Below, piece by piece: positions 21,320 through 38,989 of a stretch of 64,000 bases of DNA; the stretch's first letter is position 1, and the number at the start of each line of letters is the position of its first letter. The stretch comes from Purshia tridentata (taxonomy: Eukaryota > Streptophyta > Magnoliopsida > Rosales > Rosaceae). The stretch lies in NCBI GenBank assembly GCA_003254885.1, contig QANT01008764.1:1-64000 (forward strand), read 5' to 3'. A program made the position numbers and the translations under genes. Under the pieces are notes generated by a model that did no database searches, was not told the DNA's origin, and was given only the letters and a program-made list of their open reading frames with translations.

Positions 21320-24300
21320 ATGGTGAGCAAACCATGGAGGATTATACCAAGGCCATTGTTAGAGACAGTGCTAAACAACCACGCTCAGCACCACCGTGTT
21401 CCTCAGCCTCTAATCCTCCACGGCCCCAGAGGCGTCGGCAAAACCACTCTCATCCTCGAACGTAATGACCATTTTCATCGTTTTGCAGTATTGTCTCTCA
21501 CTTCGTCTCTCTAACACTCTCTTTCTCTTTCATTCCAGGTCTGCTCAGCGAGTGGAACAAAGGGCCTCACCTCACTGGCTACGTAGACTTCGCCGAGTGC
21601 ATCAAAGACCACCACCCACAATTCAATCAGTCGTTTCCTTGGGCTTCTTGGTCCAATTGCCCACCACCCACTTTGTCCGATTGCCAAACCAAGCTCGAAC
21701 ACTGCCTCGAATCCATGGCTCACAGGGGTGTGCAGCTAGGTACCATTAGCTCTCACCAAGTCTTCTCTACTCTCAGCAAATGGCACGGGCTTAACACCGC
21801 GCTTCGCCGCGTTATTGAGGGCAATAACGCTTCCAAGAATGCCGTGTCCGATAAGGTTTCCAGCTCGGTGTTGTGGGATCGGGCGGTTTTCGCTCTAAGT
21901 GGTCGATGCAATGCCCAAGAGATTGACGGGGTTTTGGGACTGAAAGATAAGGAGATAAATTTGTCACTGGAAGAGGCTTCGTATTATAGGGAGGCCGTCG
22001 TGGCTCTGAGATTGGCGAAGGAGGTGATTATGGTGCAGCAAAGTTGGAGGGCTAATGCTATTGCACATTTGAATCAGACAGGTGGGTTTTCGAGGTCTTT
22101 AGCGAATTCCTGTACGGATTGGCCTTGTTTGTTGCTGGAGTTGTTGTCAAATGCTGCTGAAATTGATCATTTCCAGGTAATTAAGTTCAATATTTTGATA
22201 GTGTGCTAAATCATAAGCTATATTCAGTACACAAGGTGCTGTGGTCAAGCTATTCACATATATAATTTGCTTGAAAGCAGAAGACTTGCTGGCGTAAAAT
22301 TGTGTGATTTTGATTAGTGTTTGGTACTTTTGTGAATCTCTAGTTGACTGATGTTTCAAATAATATTGAGCAGCCTAAGCTGGTTATAAACAATATCGAA
22401 GTTTTACGAAATGCAATTCTATTAGACGAGAATTCATCAGTCCGTGGATCACTGTATCATGACAGTCTAATATGGAGAATAATTGCTTTAGGTGCAAATG
22501 AGAGGTGCCTTCCTGTTGTGCTCGTTACATCTGATAGGTGAGGTTTATTCCTAGTCAATTGTGTGTTTCTTTGACATTATATCACTTATCGATTCATGCA
22601 TCACAAATTAAGAATTAACCTTTTAAGATTTTGAAATTCCCTACTTTTCGGGTTAATTTTCTTGTCTGTTTCGGAATTCTAATTCATACTGCTATGCATC
22701 AGTTACTATTCATACCGAGCTTACATGGATTTTGGATTTCCGGACATATTCGTCTCTCGTGAGGTAGTCAAACTGAAGCTCTGAAACTATATTACTTTAT
22801 GATCTATGCGTGTATACGATGAAATTACATGTCTGTGCAGTTGTCTTTACTTTATTGTTAATTTCTGCTATGCATATATTAATAGCTTAATCACTAAGCA
22901 TGAAGCACGGGCACATTTGCTTATTTGTTTTTCAGACCTTTGGCTGGAATCCCCAGGAAGCTAAAATGCATATGGTTACTGATTACTTCAGTCATTCAGA
23001 GGTAATTACTGATTATTCACCTTTTTCTTGTACTAATTTTTTTGTCTTACTTTCCTGTAATACTAGACTTCTTAGTGAGTTTTAGCCCTGTTTTTGTCAA
23101 AATTGCAGTGGTTGGTGATTGTTGAGGTGCTTGGCCCAAATTCTCGACACCTATTTGAGCTATATGCACTCAAGCAGGGCAATTCCTATCAGAAGTAATG
23201 ATGATATTTCTTTCTTTTTGTTTCCCCCCTCCTCCCTTGTGTGACTGGTGTGACATGGTTTGTTCATCTGAAGGTTTGTGGACAACAACCAAGATAGCAC
23301 TTTTGAGGACATCGTGGATGCGTATTTAGCATATTTGCAAGTAAGTTTCTCTAGGGAGCATGAAGTATGCATTCTTCTCAATTATCTTTCAATTCTTTGA
23401 ACCCTTATTGTCCTATTTGCAATTTGCCTTTTTTTTTTTTTGAATAAAATAAATGGAAGTTTCACATAATATATTACCTGAAATTCACCTAATTGACATT
23501 AATGGTCACTGTCTTGCATCAAACATTTCCTAGATGTATGTACATAGGCTTGCAGATTAACTTGGCATATTAATAACCCTGGTTATGCCTCTTTATTTGG
23601 GTCCTAATATATTCATGCCGTAGTCTTTAGGTGCTTAAGTTGATCACTTTCTTAATTTTCTGATTCTTTGTGCACTTTGCGCTGCCTTACTTGTTCTTCA
23701 AGTCTATTCATTTAGATTACTGTAGTGAATCCTGCTATGGAGAAAGCATTGAGACTCTTGCAAAAGTTTGCTGTTGATGCACAAAAAGGAAGTATTTTGA
23801 AAGATAGATTGCGCTTTGGTGCACCTTGGAGACATCCTCCAGCAACGGATGACCCCACCTTGAGCGTTGAATGGGCAAAGATTCAGCTGATGGATTTTGT
23901 GCAGTCTCTAGTCAATACAGAATTTGGAGTATGTTTCTATGGTTTTCTGTTGTGTTTCTGTTTTGAAATTGGAAGAATTAACTGAATATTTCACTAAAAA
24001 TTTATGATAATTACTTGTTATGTGGTGGCTGCACTAAGTTTTTATGTATGTTATATAATTAGACTTATTTTTTCAGTTCTGTATGATTTTCTTTTGTAAA
24101 TGTACAACTTTGATGACAAAAGTAATATTGCCTCTTAAATAGCTGGTCTCAACATTAATAGCCTCCTCCCTGCCCCACTCCATAAACAAATCTGTGGGCA
24201 TTACTCATTTGGTAGATATATCTTCAAAGTTTTTGTTATGCCCTTTCAGACTCTCTTTGTAATTCACTCTAGGCTCAAGAAACAAATAGAAGATACTTTT

Positions 24301-25199
24301 CCTTACCTTACAGTTGGAGAATGCATCGACTTGTATGATTATAAATGTACTTTATTGTTAGTAGGTTTTTTTTGTCCACTCTTTCTCTTTGGATGTGAAA
24401 CAGAAATGTTGTTATTAGTACTTTTGTCCTCTGGGTAGTTTGTGATTCTCTATATCCCTACGTATCTGGGTGCAGGTTAATTATCTAGCTGACTGTAGCC
24501 TTGAGATCTTCGATGATCCTTCTGCTGTTGCGTTATTGGAGGTAGATAGGTCTCTCTTCATTGATATTTTTTTGCTTTCATGGATTTCAATAATTCTGCA
24601 CTGTTCTCCCAAATTTTCTTTCCTGGCATATTTTTAATGATTTTCAGAGTAAAGCATTCACAATACTAGCATCAGTATATTTGAGTATTTGATGTATTAG
24701 TTATTGTACGTTTTTGGGTGGATTCCTGAATTCTATATTGCTAAACTTGTTGCCAAGTTTTTTATAGAGTATAAATTCTAAAATGGATAGAAGATATATG
24801 TATTTTGTTTTCCTTAGAATCAAGAATTTGGACAGGTATGATAGGCTAATTCATCTTCGTTCATTTTCAAATAAATATGCATTGCAAATATTATGCTCAT
24901 TCTTTCTTTCTTATCACTTAGGTTGGTTTGCTTTATGCTCAGCGGGATCCATCCCTCATTCGCCCCATATCTAGAGGCATTCAGCGGTGTCTTGTAAGAT
25001 GGTAAGCTATCTATCTTGTATTGTGGAGGCTGAAAAAGGATCATGAAAGCTCTGGCTGGCCACTCATCCTGTCTTTCATTACAGGCTTGTACAAGAGAGA
25101 ATGCAGATGAGTTTCCTGAACTTGCTTCGGTATTTGTGGCAGCGTAATTTTCGTGGCCGTAGCTATCGTCATTTGATGCTACAAATAGGCTATAAGTAG
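21320..25199 (+). CDS. P-loop NTPase (ATPase_2/AAA-like), 11 exons, function unknown
   Basis: Exons: 21320..21461, 21539..22176, 22344..22537, 22703..22763, 22936..23001, 23109..23194, 23274..23340, 23716..23928, 24476..24541, 24922..25001, 25085..25199. The total is 1728 bp, or 575 aa, and the frame closes. Walker A is GPRGVGKTT (residues 35-43), right after PQPLILH, like the archaeal/bacterial-type ATPase domain. The position expected for Walker B reads KLVINNIEVL, with Asn where Asp is usual. A sensor-like PVVLVTSD strand follows. The C-terminal part has helical segments (ADCSLEIFDDPSAVALLEVGLLYAQRD) and a basic end (WQRNFRGRSYRHLMLQIGYK). There is no transit peptide, transmembrane segment or additional known domain. 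Arabidopsis has proteins of this type annotated only as P-loop hydrolases; the cellular role is unknown. Confidence 0.87.
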
Positions 25200-28100
25200 A
25201 TCATAAGATAGGTAAATTGTCTAAATAGTTAAATTGTTGTTCATTCAAATTCCATGCCATGATGAATTTAAATTTGTCACTTTACTACCCAAGGAGACAA
25301 TCTCCCGCTCAGGCAACAAATTGATATAAGCATTTAATAAGCTAACAAATTTTTGGTGAGTTGGCATGTGTGGTGCTTGAGTGAGGTGTCAGATGATTAA
25401 TTTTAATTTAGTGCATTGTTCCATACAGAGATAATATGGATAAAGGCCACTTATGGATTAATGGGTTTCGGGAGATTCCCATAAATTTTTTTTGTTTACT
25501 TTTCTTTTCATCCATTACCCTTACTAATTTAGTTAGTCAAAACTTATTAATTGCTTGCCTTGGGGACCCCCGAGAGGGGGGAGAGAAGGATCTGTTTGAG
25601 CAGCTATAATGTTCTTACAACTTTTTGAAGGTTATTTTAGCCAAATTCACCCTTGAGCCTAACAAGATTATGCGGTTTACTTTCAGGTGTTTCTTGGCAA
25701 AAGCATCTTTTATTTGGAGTTTGAGGTTTCTCCATGCTTCAGGTTCACATAAATATGTAAGCGTTCTGATGATAGTAATTGAATGTTTTTGTTGTCCAGC
25801 TTGTCTATACAATTCATGTAGCACCATTTTTTTAATGTAAGCCTAGTCTACTACATTACATATCCCTTTTGCATGTTCTCTTTGATCTTCCCTCTATGCT
25901 TTTGGATGATCATGTGAACTAATTTTTTTTCCAAGCTTTTACAGAGTGCAAACATTGGTAAACTCTTCAAAAGCTGATTTCAAGGACTCATAGGTGTCTG
26001 GTAAGAATTTCCTTCTCAGGCTTTTGCATAGTTATTTCATATGCCACACTCTGATTAGCAGCGGTGGTTCATCATCTCTTAACATTCAAATATGAAACTA
26101 AGTGGTTTTGTCAAAGCACCAAGAAAACATCTACCTCCCTTGTGTAGTTGGTTGTAATTTTGACTTCATATAATGGATTTAGTTCTTTGTTAGCAGTAAA
26201 CATGGCTAATGGCTTAGTTGTTTACTTCAATCCCTCTACCAATGACATTTCAGCATCACCATAACTTGAAGTTTTTCTACATATGCAGGAAATGCTATGG
26301 ACTATGGAGCAACATTTTTGTTAAGAATGATTTGTAGACTATCAAACAAAGACACATTTGATATTTGGAGATAACTTATAGCATAGCTTGAACTGAGTAG
26401 TGAGTACACTGACCAGCATTAATCTTATGATTGATTGTATGCATTTTGCTTCTTTACCCACTAATATTTTTTCAATAAAAATTCAAGAGCAAAATAATGT
26501 TACTGCTCCACGTATGGCTTAACACATATTCGTGATGCCTAATTTTTGTGTCTAAATGCAATAATCGTTCCTTGTGCACCTTTTTTGACTGCCCTTTTCA
26601 TCTAATTATGTTCGGCTAATAATGGGCTTGGTTCTGAATAAGACCCATTACTTACCAACCCCACCTAAATCTCACTTGGGCTTTCATTTTATGCGTACAA
26701 TACACATGGCTCCAAGATCAAATTTCATTTAATGCATAATTTTCAATTGTAAAACGTGACTTCTTACTAGTCTTATGTTTTGATTAAGTGATAAAGAAAA
26801 TTCTTGAAGAGACGATTACCAACCAAAAATCTGCATTCATTCTAATGTTTAAGTTTTCATTGGCCACTCTTCTTGAACCTTATTTTGTCCAAATGAAATT
26901 TATAAATTATATACTTCTCAAATCAAAAAGAGTCAAGAAATTGACTTCCTGATGTGATGTCAATCTAAAACATGTGCATTATTTTGCAGAATTTATTATC
27001 CATGCATACGTGGCAGAGTGCGATAAGCCCAGAAGAGAGGAAAGAAACAAAATGTATTATTTTTATTAGAGACGAAGGTTTGAGCAAGCCTCCTAGATTT
27101 TCCATGTTTAATTGGAATTGGAATTGGAATTGGAATTTAGAGCAATTAGTCAAACACGTTAAGGCAGCCGCGACTTGTTTGTATTTGTGATTTGACAGAA
27201 ACCATTCTGTCTATACCTTGGATGCTGTTTTGTAAATTTCAAGTTGTATTATCAAAAAAGAAAATACTACGTAACTTCTTTCTGTGCTTTCTCTTTATCA
27301 TCAGTATCAATATCAATATTAATGACACGTACTGTTTTGTCATGTATCTGTAACACGTGCATGATGTATGAAAATATTGGCATGACCTCCGGGATCGAGT
27401 TTTCTCGAACTACTTTTACATTTACCAAAGTCAGTGGTCAGTGGTCAGTGGTCAGTAGTCATAGATTTGAACAAAGATATACGTATTTAATTTAATTATT
27501 ACGTATGGCTCTATCTAACCTTTCTTTTAGTCCATTACGAACCATACATGTAATTATTAGCTACCTACGGTCCATATTTGAACCGTTTAACGTTTGCTTT
27601 CATTTGACCAATTCGAGTTCATTCATAATATTATTTGAATGTGTAACAAATACACTGTATTTACATGTATTATAAATAATTACATGTGCAGTATCATTTT
27701 ACAGAAATTAAGTAGAAAATAATTAAAGAATAGAGATTTGATATTTTAAATTTAGAAACTAATAAAGTTTGTCGACAAACAATTATTAGAACTCTATAAA
27801 TTTAATTAAAAGAAAATAAGTGCAAAAACTATCAAGAATGGTAAGTAACCAATAAGAAGCCCATTTTTTCCCTTTGTTTATTTCTTTATCATTTTCACGT
27901 TTCAATTGCTTTTTGTCATGCCTACTCAGTTTCTAGGCAGCCACTGAACATGATGAACATGATTCATACCCACAACACAACCCGTCAAAAACCCAAAAGT
28001 AGTCCTCCTTAAATCTCTCACTCATGTGTCGGCTGTCCACAACTTGCAATTGTGTACCAAATCCTTGCCATACATTATTGGATACAGATATTAGGGATAT

Positions 28101-31085
28101 TTAACTTCATTTTCATCGCAGCCACTAAAACAATCAAATGGTTCACGAGGTTTACGCATGCCATTGATGCATGTGGATGTGATCCCCATGAAAGTCATGC
28201 TCCACCACCTACACGTTTTACTCTTATCCTTAATCTGTCTCATTCCTACTGGAATTTTCTGCCTGAATTAAAACAAACAAATATTCCAATAAACTTGTGA
28301 ACTTGTGATATATATTTCAGAGTGGACTGTACCTGGCACTAAAATTCAAAAACAATGTGGTGGTATTGATAAGAGCCGCACTCGATTCATCAATTAATGT
28401 TCACTAGCATTAATTGCAAGTAGCTAGCAATTATTTGATGCATGGCATGTGCAAATGTGCAATGCTTTTAATTTCCAGAACGTACACAAGGGGTTGGTAC
28501 AAACCTCCAAATGGGGGTTTGACACTTTGACTCAATCAAACAGCCAAAAGTCCCAAAACCAAACTTTATCCATGCATTGAGTAATGCCACAGCAAAATCC
28601 GACCATACATGTAGCCATTGCTTCCCATTATCTAATAAGTAATAAGTTAATAACAATACTTTACTACTTTATAAAAGTGTGCATTAAAAGATTGTTATAG
28701 GGTGAATTGGATTGTGAGAGGAGCCTAATTAAAGGGGGGGTGTCTTTATTTTCATGGATCAAACTGTCTTCCACTACCAGAGTGAGTGAGTGTCATCAGA
28801 GACATCAGGTGATGGACAAGTTATTTAAAATCAATGTCAAAGTTAGTTGCTTTTCAACCCATGGTTTTACCTACTACAAAAACCCAAAATATCCAATTGG
28901 GATTTTGGGTCTTTTTAATGCATGGAGACATCGAACTTTTATAAGATCAGATCCAGACATGAACATATAAAAAATTATCTCATCTCAGAGCAATTAATAT
29001 TGACAAATATCATGTGTGATGTGTCTCCTATTCTCAAAGTGATCAACCGTGACCTTAAAGTTAAGGTTGGTTATTGAAAGTTTGAGAACCTCAATTTTAT
29101 AACTTTGATTGTGATGATTGAACTATATAAATTACTTAATTAATTAACTGGTTTCATGCAATATAGACTCGATTCAATTGGGCTAAAGTCACATCAATTA
29201 CTTAATTACTCAGAGAGATAGGTAAAATATATTGAATTGATGTGAAGATCGATATGGGAACTGACTCAACCTTTTCCTTTAATGTTAAAACTTAATTAAA
29301 TCTTAAAAGTTAACCTTTCTTTGCCGAGTATAGCTTTCCTTAAAAGAAAAAAGAAAAAGTAAAGAAATTTTAGTTTATATATTGTTTAATCTCATATCAG
29401 TAGAATAAAAAGTTGTGTTGTGGCATTCACATTGTAGTAGTCCCCCACACAGTGGACCAAATAGCTAGTTGTCTTCTTCTTTCGGTTTATATCCAGACAT
29501 ATTACAAAAGTACCCTAGTTTTGGTCTTAGATGTAACAGTTTAATTATAGTAAGACGTTTATTATGGGTAATTAAGTCTGAGTTATCTCAAATGATATGA
29601 GGCAGATTAAAGAACTAAGTTGGGATTATAAAAAATTTGGGATTCAATCTAATGAAAGAAGTAAATAATGAGTGGCTAGTTTGGTGGTCCCTTAGAAGAA
29701 AACTTAAGAGAAACGAGGGTTTTTATAGATAAAGAGGCAAAATGTCTTGGTGCAGGCAATGGAATCACCTTTAGTACTGTTGCTTTCGTGTTGGTCTGTT
29801 CTTTGTAAACAAGGAAAGGTAATTAACTAGTCAGGGTTTTAAGATCAAACCGAAATGCGTCAAGTAATCAGTAGACAACAATCAATTAATTAATATGCGA
29901 ATATTCTCAAGGGACGGATGAAGCTAAGCTAATGTAAAGATGGTGACTGGGATAATGAAGTGACAATTGCATTAATTTAAATTTAATTATGTGATAATGT
30001 AGAATGTAGATTATTAAACTAAAAAATTAATTGTCAATAGATGAAGAGGTTGGCCATAATCTTATATATAGTGGTGAAAGACTTCAAATACCCAATGTGA
30101 AGAAGAAGAAATATCAGATTAATTCATTATTCGTAACTCTAATGATATCCAGCTTAGTGTGCATGATTGGTGACCTGAGCTCACAAAGATTCAGTTTACA
30201 TTAACTTTATCGTTAATATTGCAAAATAATTGTAATATATGTATTCTTCTTGATAAACCTTCATTAACATATCCAACTTGACAATAATATTGTAAACAAA
30301 TTCCTAATGGGAATGATATAATTAATCTAGGATTAAAAGAGCATACATATATAATTGAACAGAAATGTCAATATATGCATGTAAAAATTGTGATATATGA
30401 TGCTAAATTAAGCATGGAAGCCGCCCACGTTTTGTCACGTATGCATGCATGCATGACGTACAGCAGTAATTAGTTTTATAGCTCCTTCAAATTCAGGTCA
30501 ATAAGATTGTTTGCTTAATTAGAGCCTTGGAGCAATAGATTTGTAGCCCCTCTTTTGATAAGGGTAAAAGGGTAAAGATACACAGACACACACACACATG
30601 AATATCCATGTAATAAATAAAAACTTAAATAATTTTGGGGTTTGAGAGGTGCAGTTTGGGAAGTAGGCATCTTCCTAGCTTGACATCCAAACAAATAGTG
30701 GATGGTCAAATCTGTAAAGAAAGAGAAACAGCCAAGGACTCAAAGACTCAAAACAGCACAGAAGATTTTCTCCTTTGCTTGTTCTTTGATATTTTCCTTT
30801 TTGCTAGTACAAAGAGGAGAGTAGGTAGAACAAGGCAAAATGACCTTTACCCAGGGACTGGGACCAAACAAAGATTGTGGAGCACCTACACAAGCCTTTA
30901 TGAATTTGTTCTATTTCATATTTATAATTCTTTACAAATTTTCCTCAAGCAGAAACCTAACAAAAGCTCGTTTTTTTTTTTGACCCCTAGCAGAAACCTA
31001 ACAGAAATGTTTGCGTACACACTAATACTTATTTTTTTTTTTTATTCTTTTTTATGCTATAGCCTACAGTCCTCAGCGCCACTTT
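25200..31085. other. Long intergenic region
   Basis: The first 1-2 kb may include a 3' UTR of the ATPase gene. The remainder is AT-rich with small tandem arrays: (GGAATT)n at about 27111-27136 and (GTCAGTG)n at about 27430-27456. An open frame of 150 codons at 30635-31087 lies in the ACC oxidase promoter, is low-complexity and is not believed to be a gene. Confidence 0.5.
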
Positions 31086-31092
31086 AAAGCCC

Positions 31093-31100
31093 TATAAATA
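31093..31100 (+). promoter_or_regulatory. TATA box of ACC oxidase
   Basis: TATAAATA lies about 130 bp upstream of the ACO start codon, within GCCCTATAAATAGCC. Transcription would start near 31125-31130. Confidence 0.75.
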
Positions 31101-31164
31101 GCCACACCCCAAACTCAACTCCTCATCTACAATTGAACCGACACAATCAGAGAGAGATATTCAG

Positions 31165-31170
<6 letters not shown>

Positions 31171-31208
<38 letters not shown>
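31171..31208 (+). repeat. (AG)19 microsatellite in the ACO 5' UTR
   Basis: An uninterrupted AG dinucleotide array ends 13 bp before the ATG. GAGA-type arrays in plant 5' UTRs can bind BPC/GAGA factors and are prone to length polymorphism. Confidence 0.95.
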
Positions 31209-31211
<3 letters not shown>

Positions 31212-31215
31212 ATAA

Positions 31216-32502
<1,287 letters not shown>

Positions 32503-35500
32503 GATCAGCATGCACTTAATTTTTACTAGAAGATTATAGGAAATTGTTGTGTGTTTAAATTAATGGGTGTGAACAGAGTTTTTGCTTTCAGTAGATATAA
32601 AGGGTTTCCTATGCAAGAGACATAGTTTACTACATAATATTTTATATTGTGGGAGTCAATTAACGAAAGTTTACTACTTTATAGTAGTATAATATGACAA
32701 CAAAATTTGTTAGTTTGCTGCTTTTGTACCCATGATGTTATAATTATATTATATATATTCATGTAGATCTCATGATAAGCTGTTTTGTTTTATAAAAACA
32801 TTGCTTTAAATGGAAAGGTGTCAAGAGTTATCTGATGTGTGCAGATCCCCAAGCATTGAAAACCCAATTGTGGTTAACTGGATTCTCACCAGAAGATACT
32901 AATTTTATTTTTTTGGCCAGGGCAGAAGATACTAATTTTATAATCACTAAACTTGTCACCTTAGAAAACAAGTACTTTAAAATCTATGAAAACAGAGATT
33001 AAAAATTACAAAAAATATGAGGCTGAGACCATATGGGGGCAACTGGTCAAGCCGTGCCAACTTGTTGAACAGCTGACTCTAAAGTTTTCAAAAGCATAAT
33101 TAAGAGAAAATATTATTCAAAAGAGGGTGCTTTCAAGATGTTAAAAGTATATATAACCCTTTATTTCTATTTCAAACTTGCACTATAGTCTATAACGAGC
33201 TTTTTCCTTTGTGCTAAATTGCCAATGATATCATGATGTGCCAACAGAATTAAAAACAAGTGCTTTTGACTTAATTAAATTGACAAAAAGAAGCCAGCAA
33301 TGGCAGCTCAAACTATTTTAAGGGTGCTTAGATTGATATGCTGCAATAATTTATACGAAGCAAATTTTAGTTAATTAGGTATGATTTGTTTCCAAGATTA
33401 ATTATTAATATGCAAAGAGGAAGCACATGAACAGGTAATATAGCTGATAGTCTGCCTGACACCAATTAAGGGGGTTATATATAATTTATTTATGTTCCCA
33501 GAGGGCCAGAGAAAAGGTTACTTAACTTTATCTTTGAAACAGAAAGAGCCAACTAACATAACATGTACTGTCTGTTTTCCCAGTAGGCAGCAAGTGCTCG
33601 ATGTGTCACTCTCCCATTTTTAATGAGGTTTTCTTGGAACAATCATTCATTGGGTATACTTGCATACACACATGATGAACTGACTGCCAAGTGCCAACAA
33701 TGGTCCACACCCATAAAGGACTGTGGACCTCACCCACATTGCAAAAATATGAACTCTTTTATGAATTAATTTTGAGTTGAATACTCTCTTATATGTTATA
33801 ATAATGTATATTCATAATTACATGTTGTAACATTTTTTGAGAGCTTGTAACATATTAAGTGTTATAAATTAACTAACCCATTTTAGCATGATGAGAAGTT
33901 GTTCTTAATCTCTTTTTCAATGAATATATGATTATAAGTTTGTCAGAGCAATAAAAATGTTAACAACCAAGTAAAGAATGATGTAGAGAAGTGTTTGAAC
34001 ATATCATATTGCCCAACAACTACAAGATGATGATGATGTGGTCCAAACCAATGTCCCTTTATGACATGGTAACTTAGCGTCTACACAACAAGTGTTCAAC
34101 TTGTGTGAGTGGAGAATCTAATAAAGTATATAAAATAGAATAAGAAAACGTCTAAAGATCAAACATCTTTTTAAGTTTTAATCAGAGTTGGGAAACCTGG
34201 AATCATCTCAGAATCTAAGAAAGATCGACACTGCATATTATGCCAATAAGAAACATAAAAGAACACTTTTGCAGATAAAAACGCTAAAGTGAGTTTATTG
34301 AAACAAACATTCCTATAAAATATGATTAATAACAGTTTTATGTTAATTTATGTCGTTGCAGAGAAAGCTTTACCAGCTTTGTAAAACCAAATTAATAATT
34401 AGGAAGCAATAAGAAAACTGCCCCCAAGATAATGACACCTTAATGGATTTAACCTTAAAAAACAACCAACTAGCTAGACCCTTTTTCTTTTAATGTTAAT
34501 GTTAATCAGTGTTTTTGTTCGGTAACATAGTGTGTTTATGTAGTGGCATTTACCGTAAATTCATCTGAATGGACTTTTCTTTGAAACTATCAAATTATCA
34601 AAATCATTTTCAAGTTTAATCTTTGCTCCAAGAGTTCACTCATTGTTTGTTCATGTTAAATGGGCTTTACATGTATCATTGTAATTTGGAAAACACACAT
34701 AAAACGGGCCTAAGCCTAAACATAGGATACATGCGACATAATTGACCAGAATACATTGTTTTGTTCCAAATTTGTCAGATACACTATGTAATGATTTTAC
34801 CAAATTTTTTTGGACTGCTTCAGAATCCATAAGTAAATCATAAGCAGTAAACGAAGGTTTGTGTAATTTGGATTGGTGGAAGAGATTGTTCAAGTTTGTG
34901 GAAATTGTAATTCTTCAACCCAATTACAAATATTTGTACTATTTATAGACGAAAGTTTTATTAATAGTTTTGTAATCTTCAGTCTTGACAACGCAATCAG
35001 GATTCATGGGTAGCCATGCCTTTCTAAGTTTTTAGCTAGCTGCATCGCCTTCCATCATAATCATTAGCAGAAACAACTGGATCAAAGAAGAAGAAGAAGA
35101 GCTGATCTTGATTTGCATTCGTGTTTTCAGCTTAAACCTTTAAGTCAAGGTAACTATGAATTTTGGGATGAAATCTGGATATATCTACCGCCACAATTGT
35201 TGCACACAGTTGCAAGCACATAGAGACTGCTGTTTCGTAGTAAATAAATAATAAAAAAAGAAAAAAATGGAAAAAATGGAAAAAGAGGTGGAGTGAGATG
35301 TACGGAAACAGGGGTTGTAACTTGTAAGTTGTAACAATCAAGGCACACAAAGTGCTATTATATTAGGATGCTGCTTATTATTCTGAATAAGAATAAGGAA
35401 AAATGAAGAATAATTCCTTTTCCGCTGAAATGCATACCAGGAACTCATCACCTTCTCCTATTTATTTTTAAATTTGAACCTAAGATCCTCTTCTTCGACT

Positions 35501-35540
35501 AAAGAAGGAAGCAAAAAGCCATTCAATAATACTCTGGCTG
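32503..35540. other. Intergenic spacer between ACO and the phosphatase gene
   Basis: AT-rich, with no supportable gene. The 3' UTR of ACO probably occupies the first 200-250 bp, and the 3' flank of the minus-strand phosphatase gene the last few hundred. Confidence 0.5.
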
Positions 35541-35542
35541 AT

Positions 35543-38208
<2,666 letters not shown>

Positions 38209-38209
38209 T

Positions 38210-38210
38210 N
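38210..38210. other. Ambiguous base in poly-T tract
   Basis: A single n interrupts a T run of about 30 bases (38191-38218) upstream of the phosphatase gene. It marks an unresolved homopolymer. Confidence 0.95.
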
Positions 38211-38710
38211 TTTTTTTTGGATGACAGAGTTTGAAAAAGTGACTCCGAGAGAGATATGAGAGAGAGTCGGGTGGCGCAGGTTGTTAAAATGTGCCGTGCG
38301 TGGTTAACTGTATTTATAGAGACATGTGAAAATTATTGTATGACAAAAAAAAAAGGAAATATAAATGGAAACGGCGTGGATCTCTAGCTCAATGAAATTA
38401 TGAAATATTAAAATAAAAAACAAAAATTATGAAAAATATGAGATTGGGCGCCAGTTATGAAGCGCGCGTAACAATCCTAATTATTGAGTAGACTATTCAT
38501 TATTTCCTCTCTTTTTTTTTTTCTTTTTTCCTACACCTACTTTTCTCTTCTCTTCTCCAATACTCAAAATCTCAATAATTTAACTTCTTTTTAAATTTGA
38601 ATAGAAAAAAATCTAACCAATCATTTTCTATTTAAATAATACTCTTATGGCATTTTTACATACATAAAATAAGAGTTAAATGAATGGAAATCATTCTCAT
38701 TCCACTCAAA

Positions 38711-38984
38711 TTTTATGTTTGCTTCAATTGGGAAATCAAAAGATAATGAAGTGATTTTCATTAAGCCGTTTATTTATATGTGGGAATGAAAAAAGTCGAT
38801 AGGGTTCACACGGAGCCCTAGCTAAAAATGGAGAATCATTCCTCCATACGAAAGGAATTCCATTGATGAAGGAGGACTTAGTATTGTGATTCTCCAATGA
38901 AGGGGGGAACTTTTCCAATCAAAGACTCCTCCTAATTTGTCTCTCATTCCTCTTCTTTTTTATTCCATGTATGTAAACATAAAA
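38711..38984. mobile_element. Possible MITE with TTTATGTTTRC terminal inverted repeats
   Basis: A segment of about 274 bp begins TTTTATGTTTGC and ends GTAAACATAAAA, a near-perfect 12-bp inverted pair. Inside are repeated GGAATGA / TCATTCC words that could fold back. No clear target duplication was found, so the boundaries and the superfamily (perhaps PIF/Harbinger, Tourist-like) are uncertain. Confidence 0.35.
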
Positions 38985-38989
38985 GAGAG

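Noticed and set aside
30635-31087. 150-aa open frame upstream of ACC oxidase
   Set aside because: Low-complexity, ends in poly-Phe from T tracts, overlaps the ACO promoter, and shows no domain.
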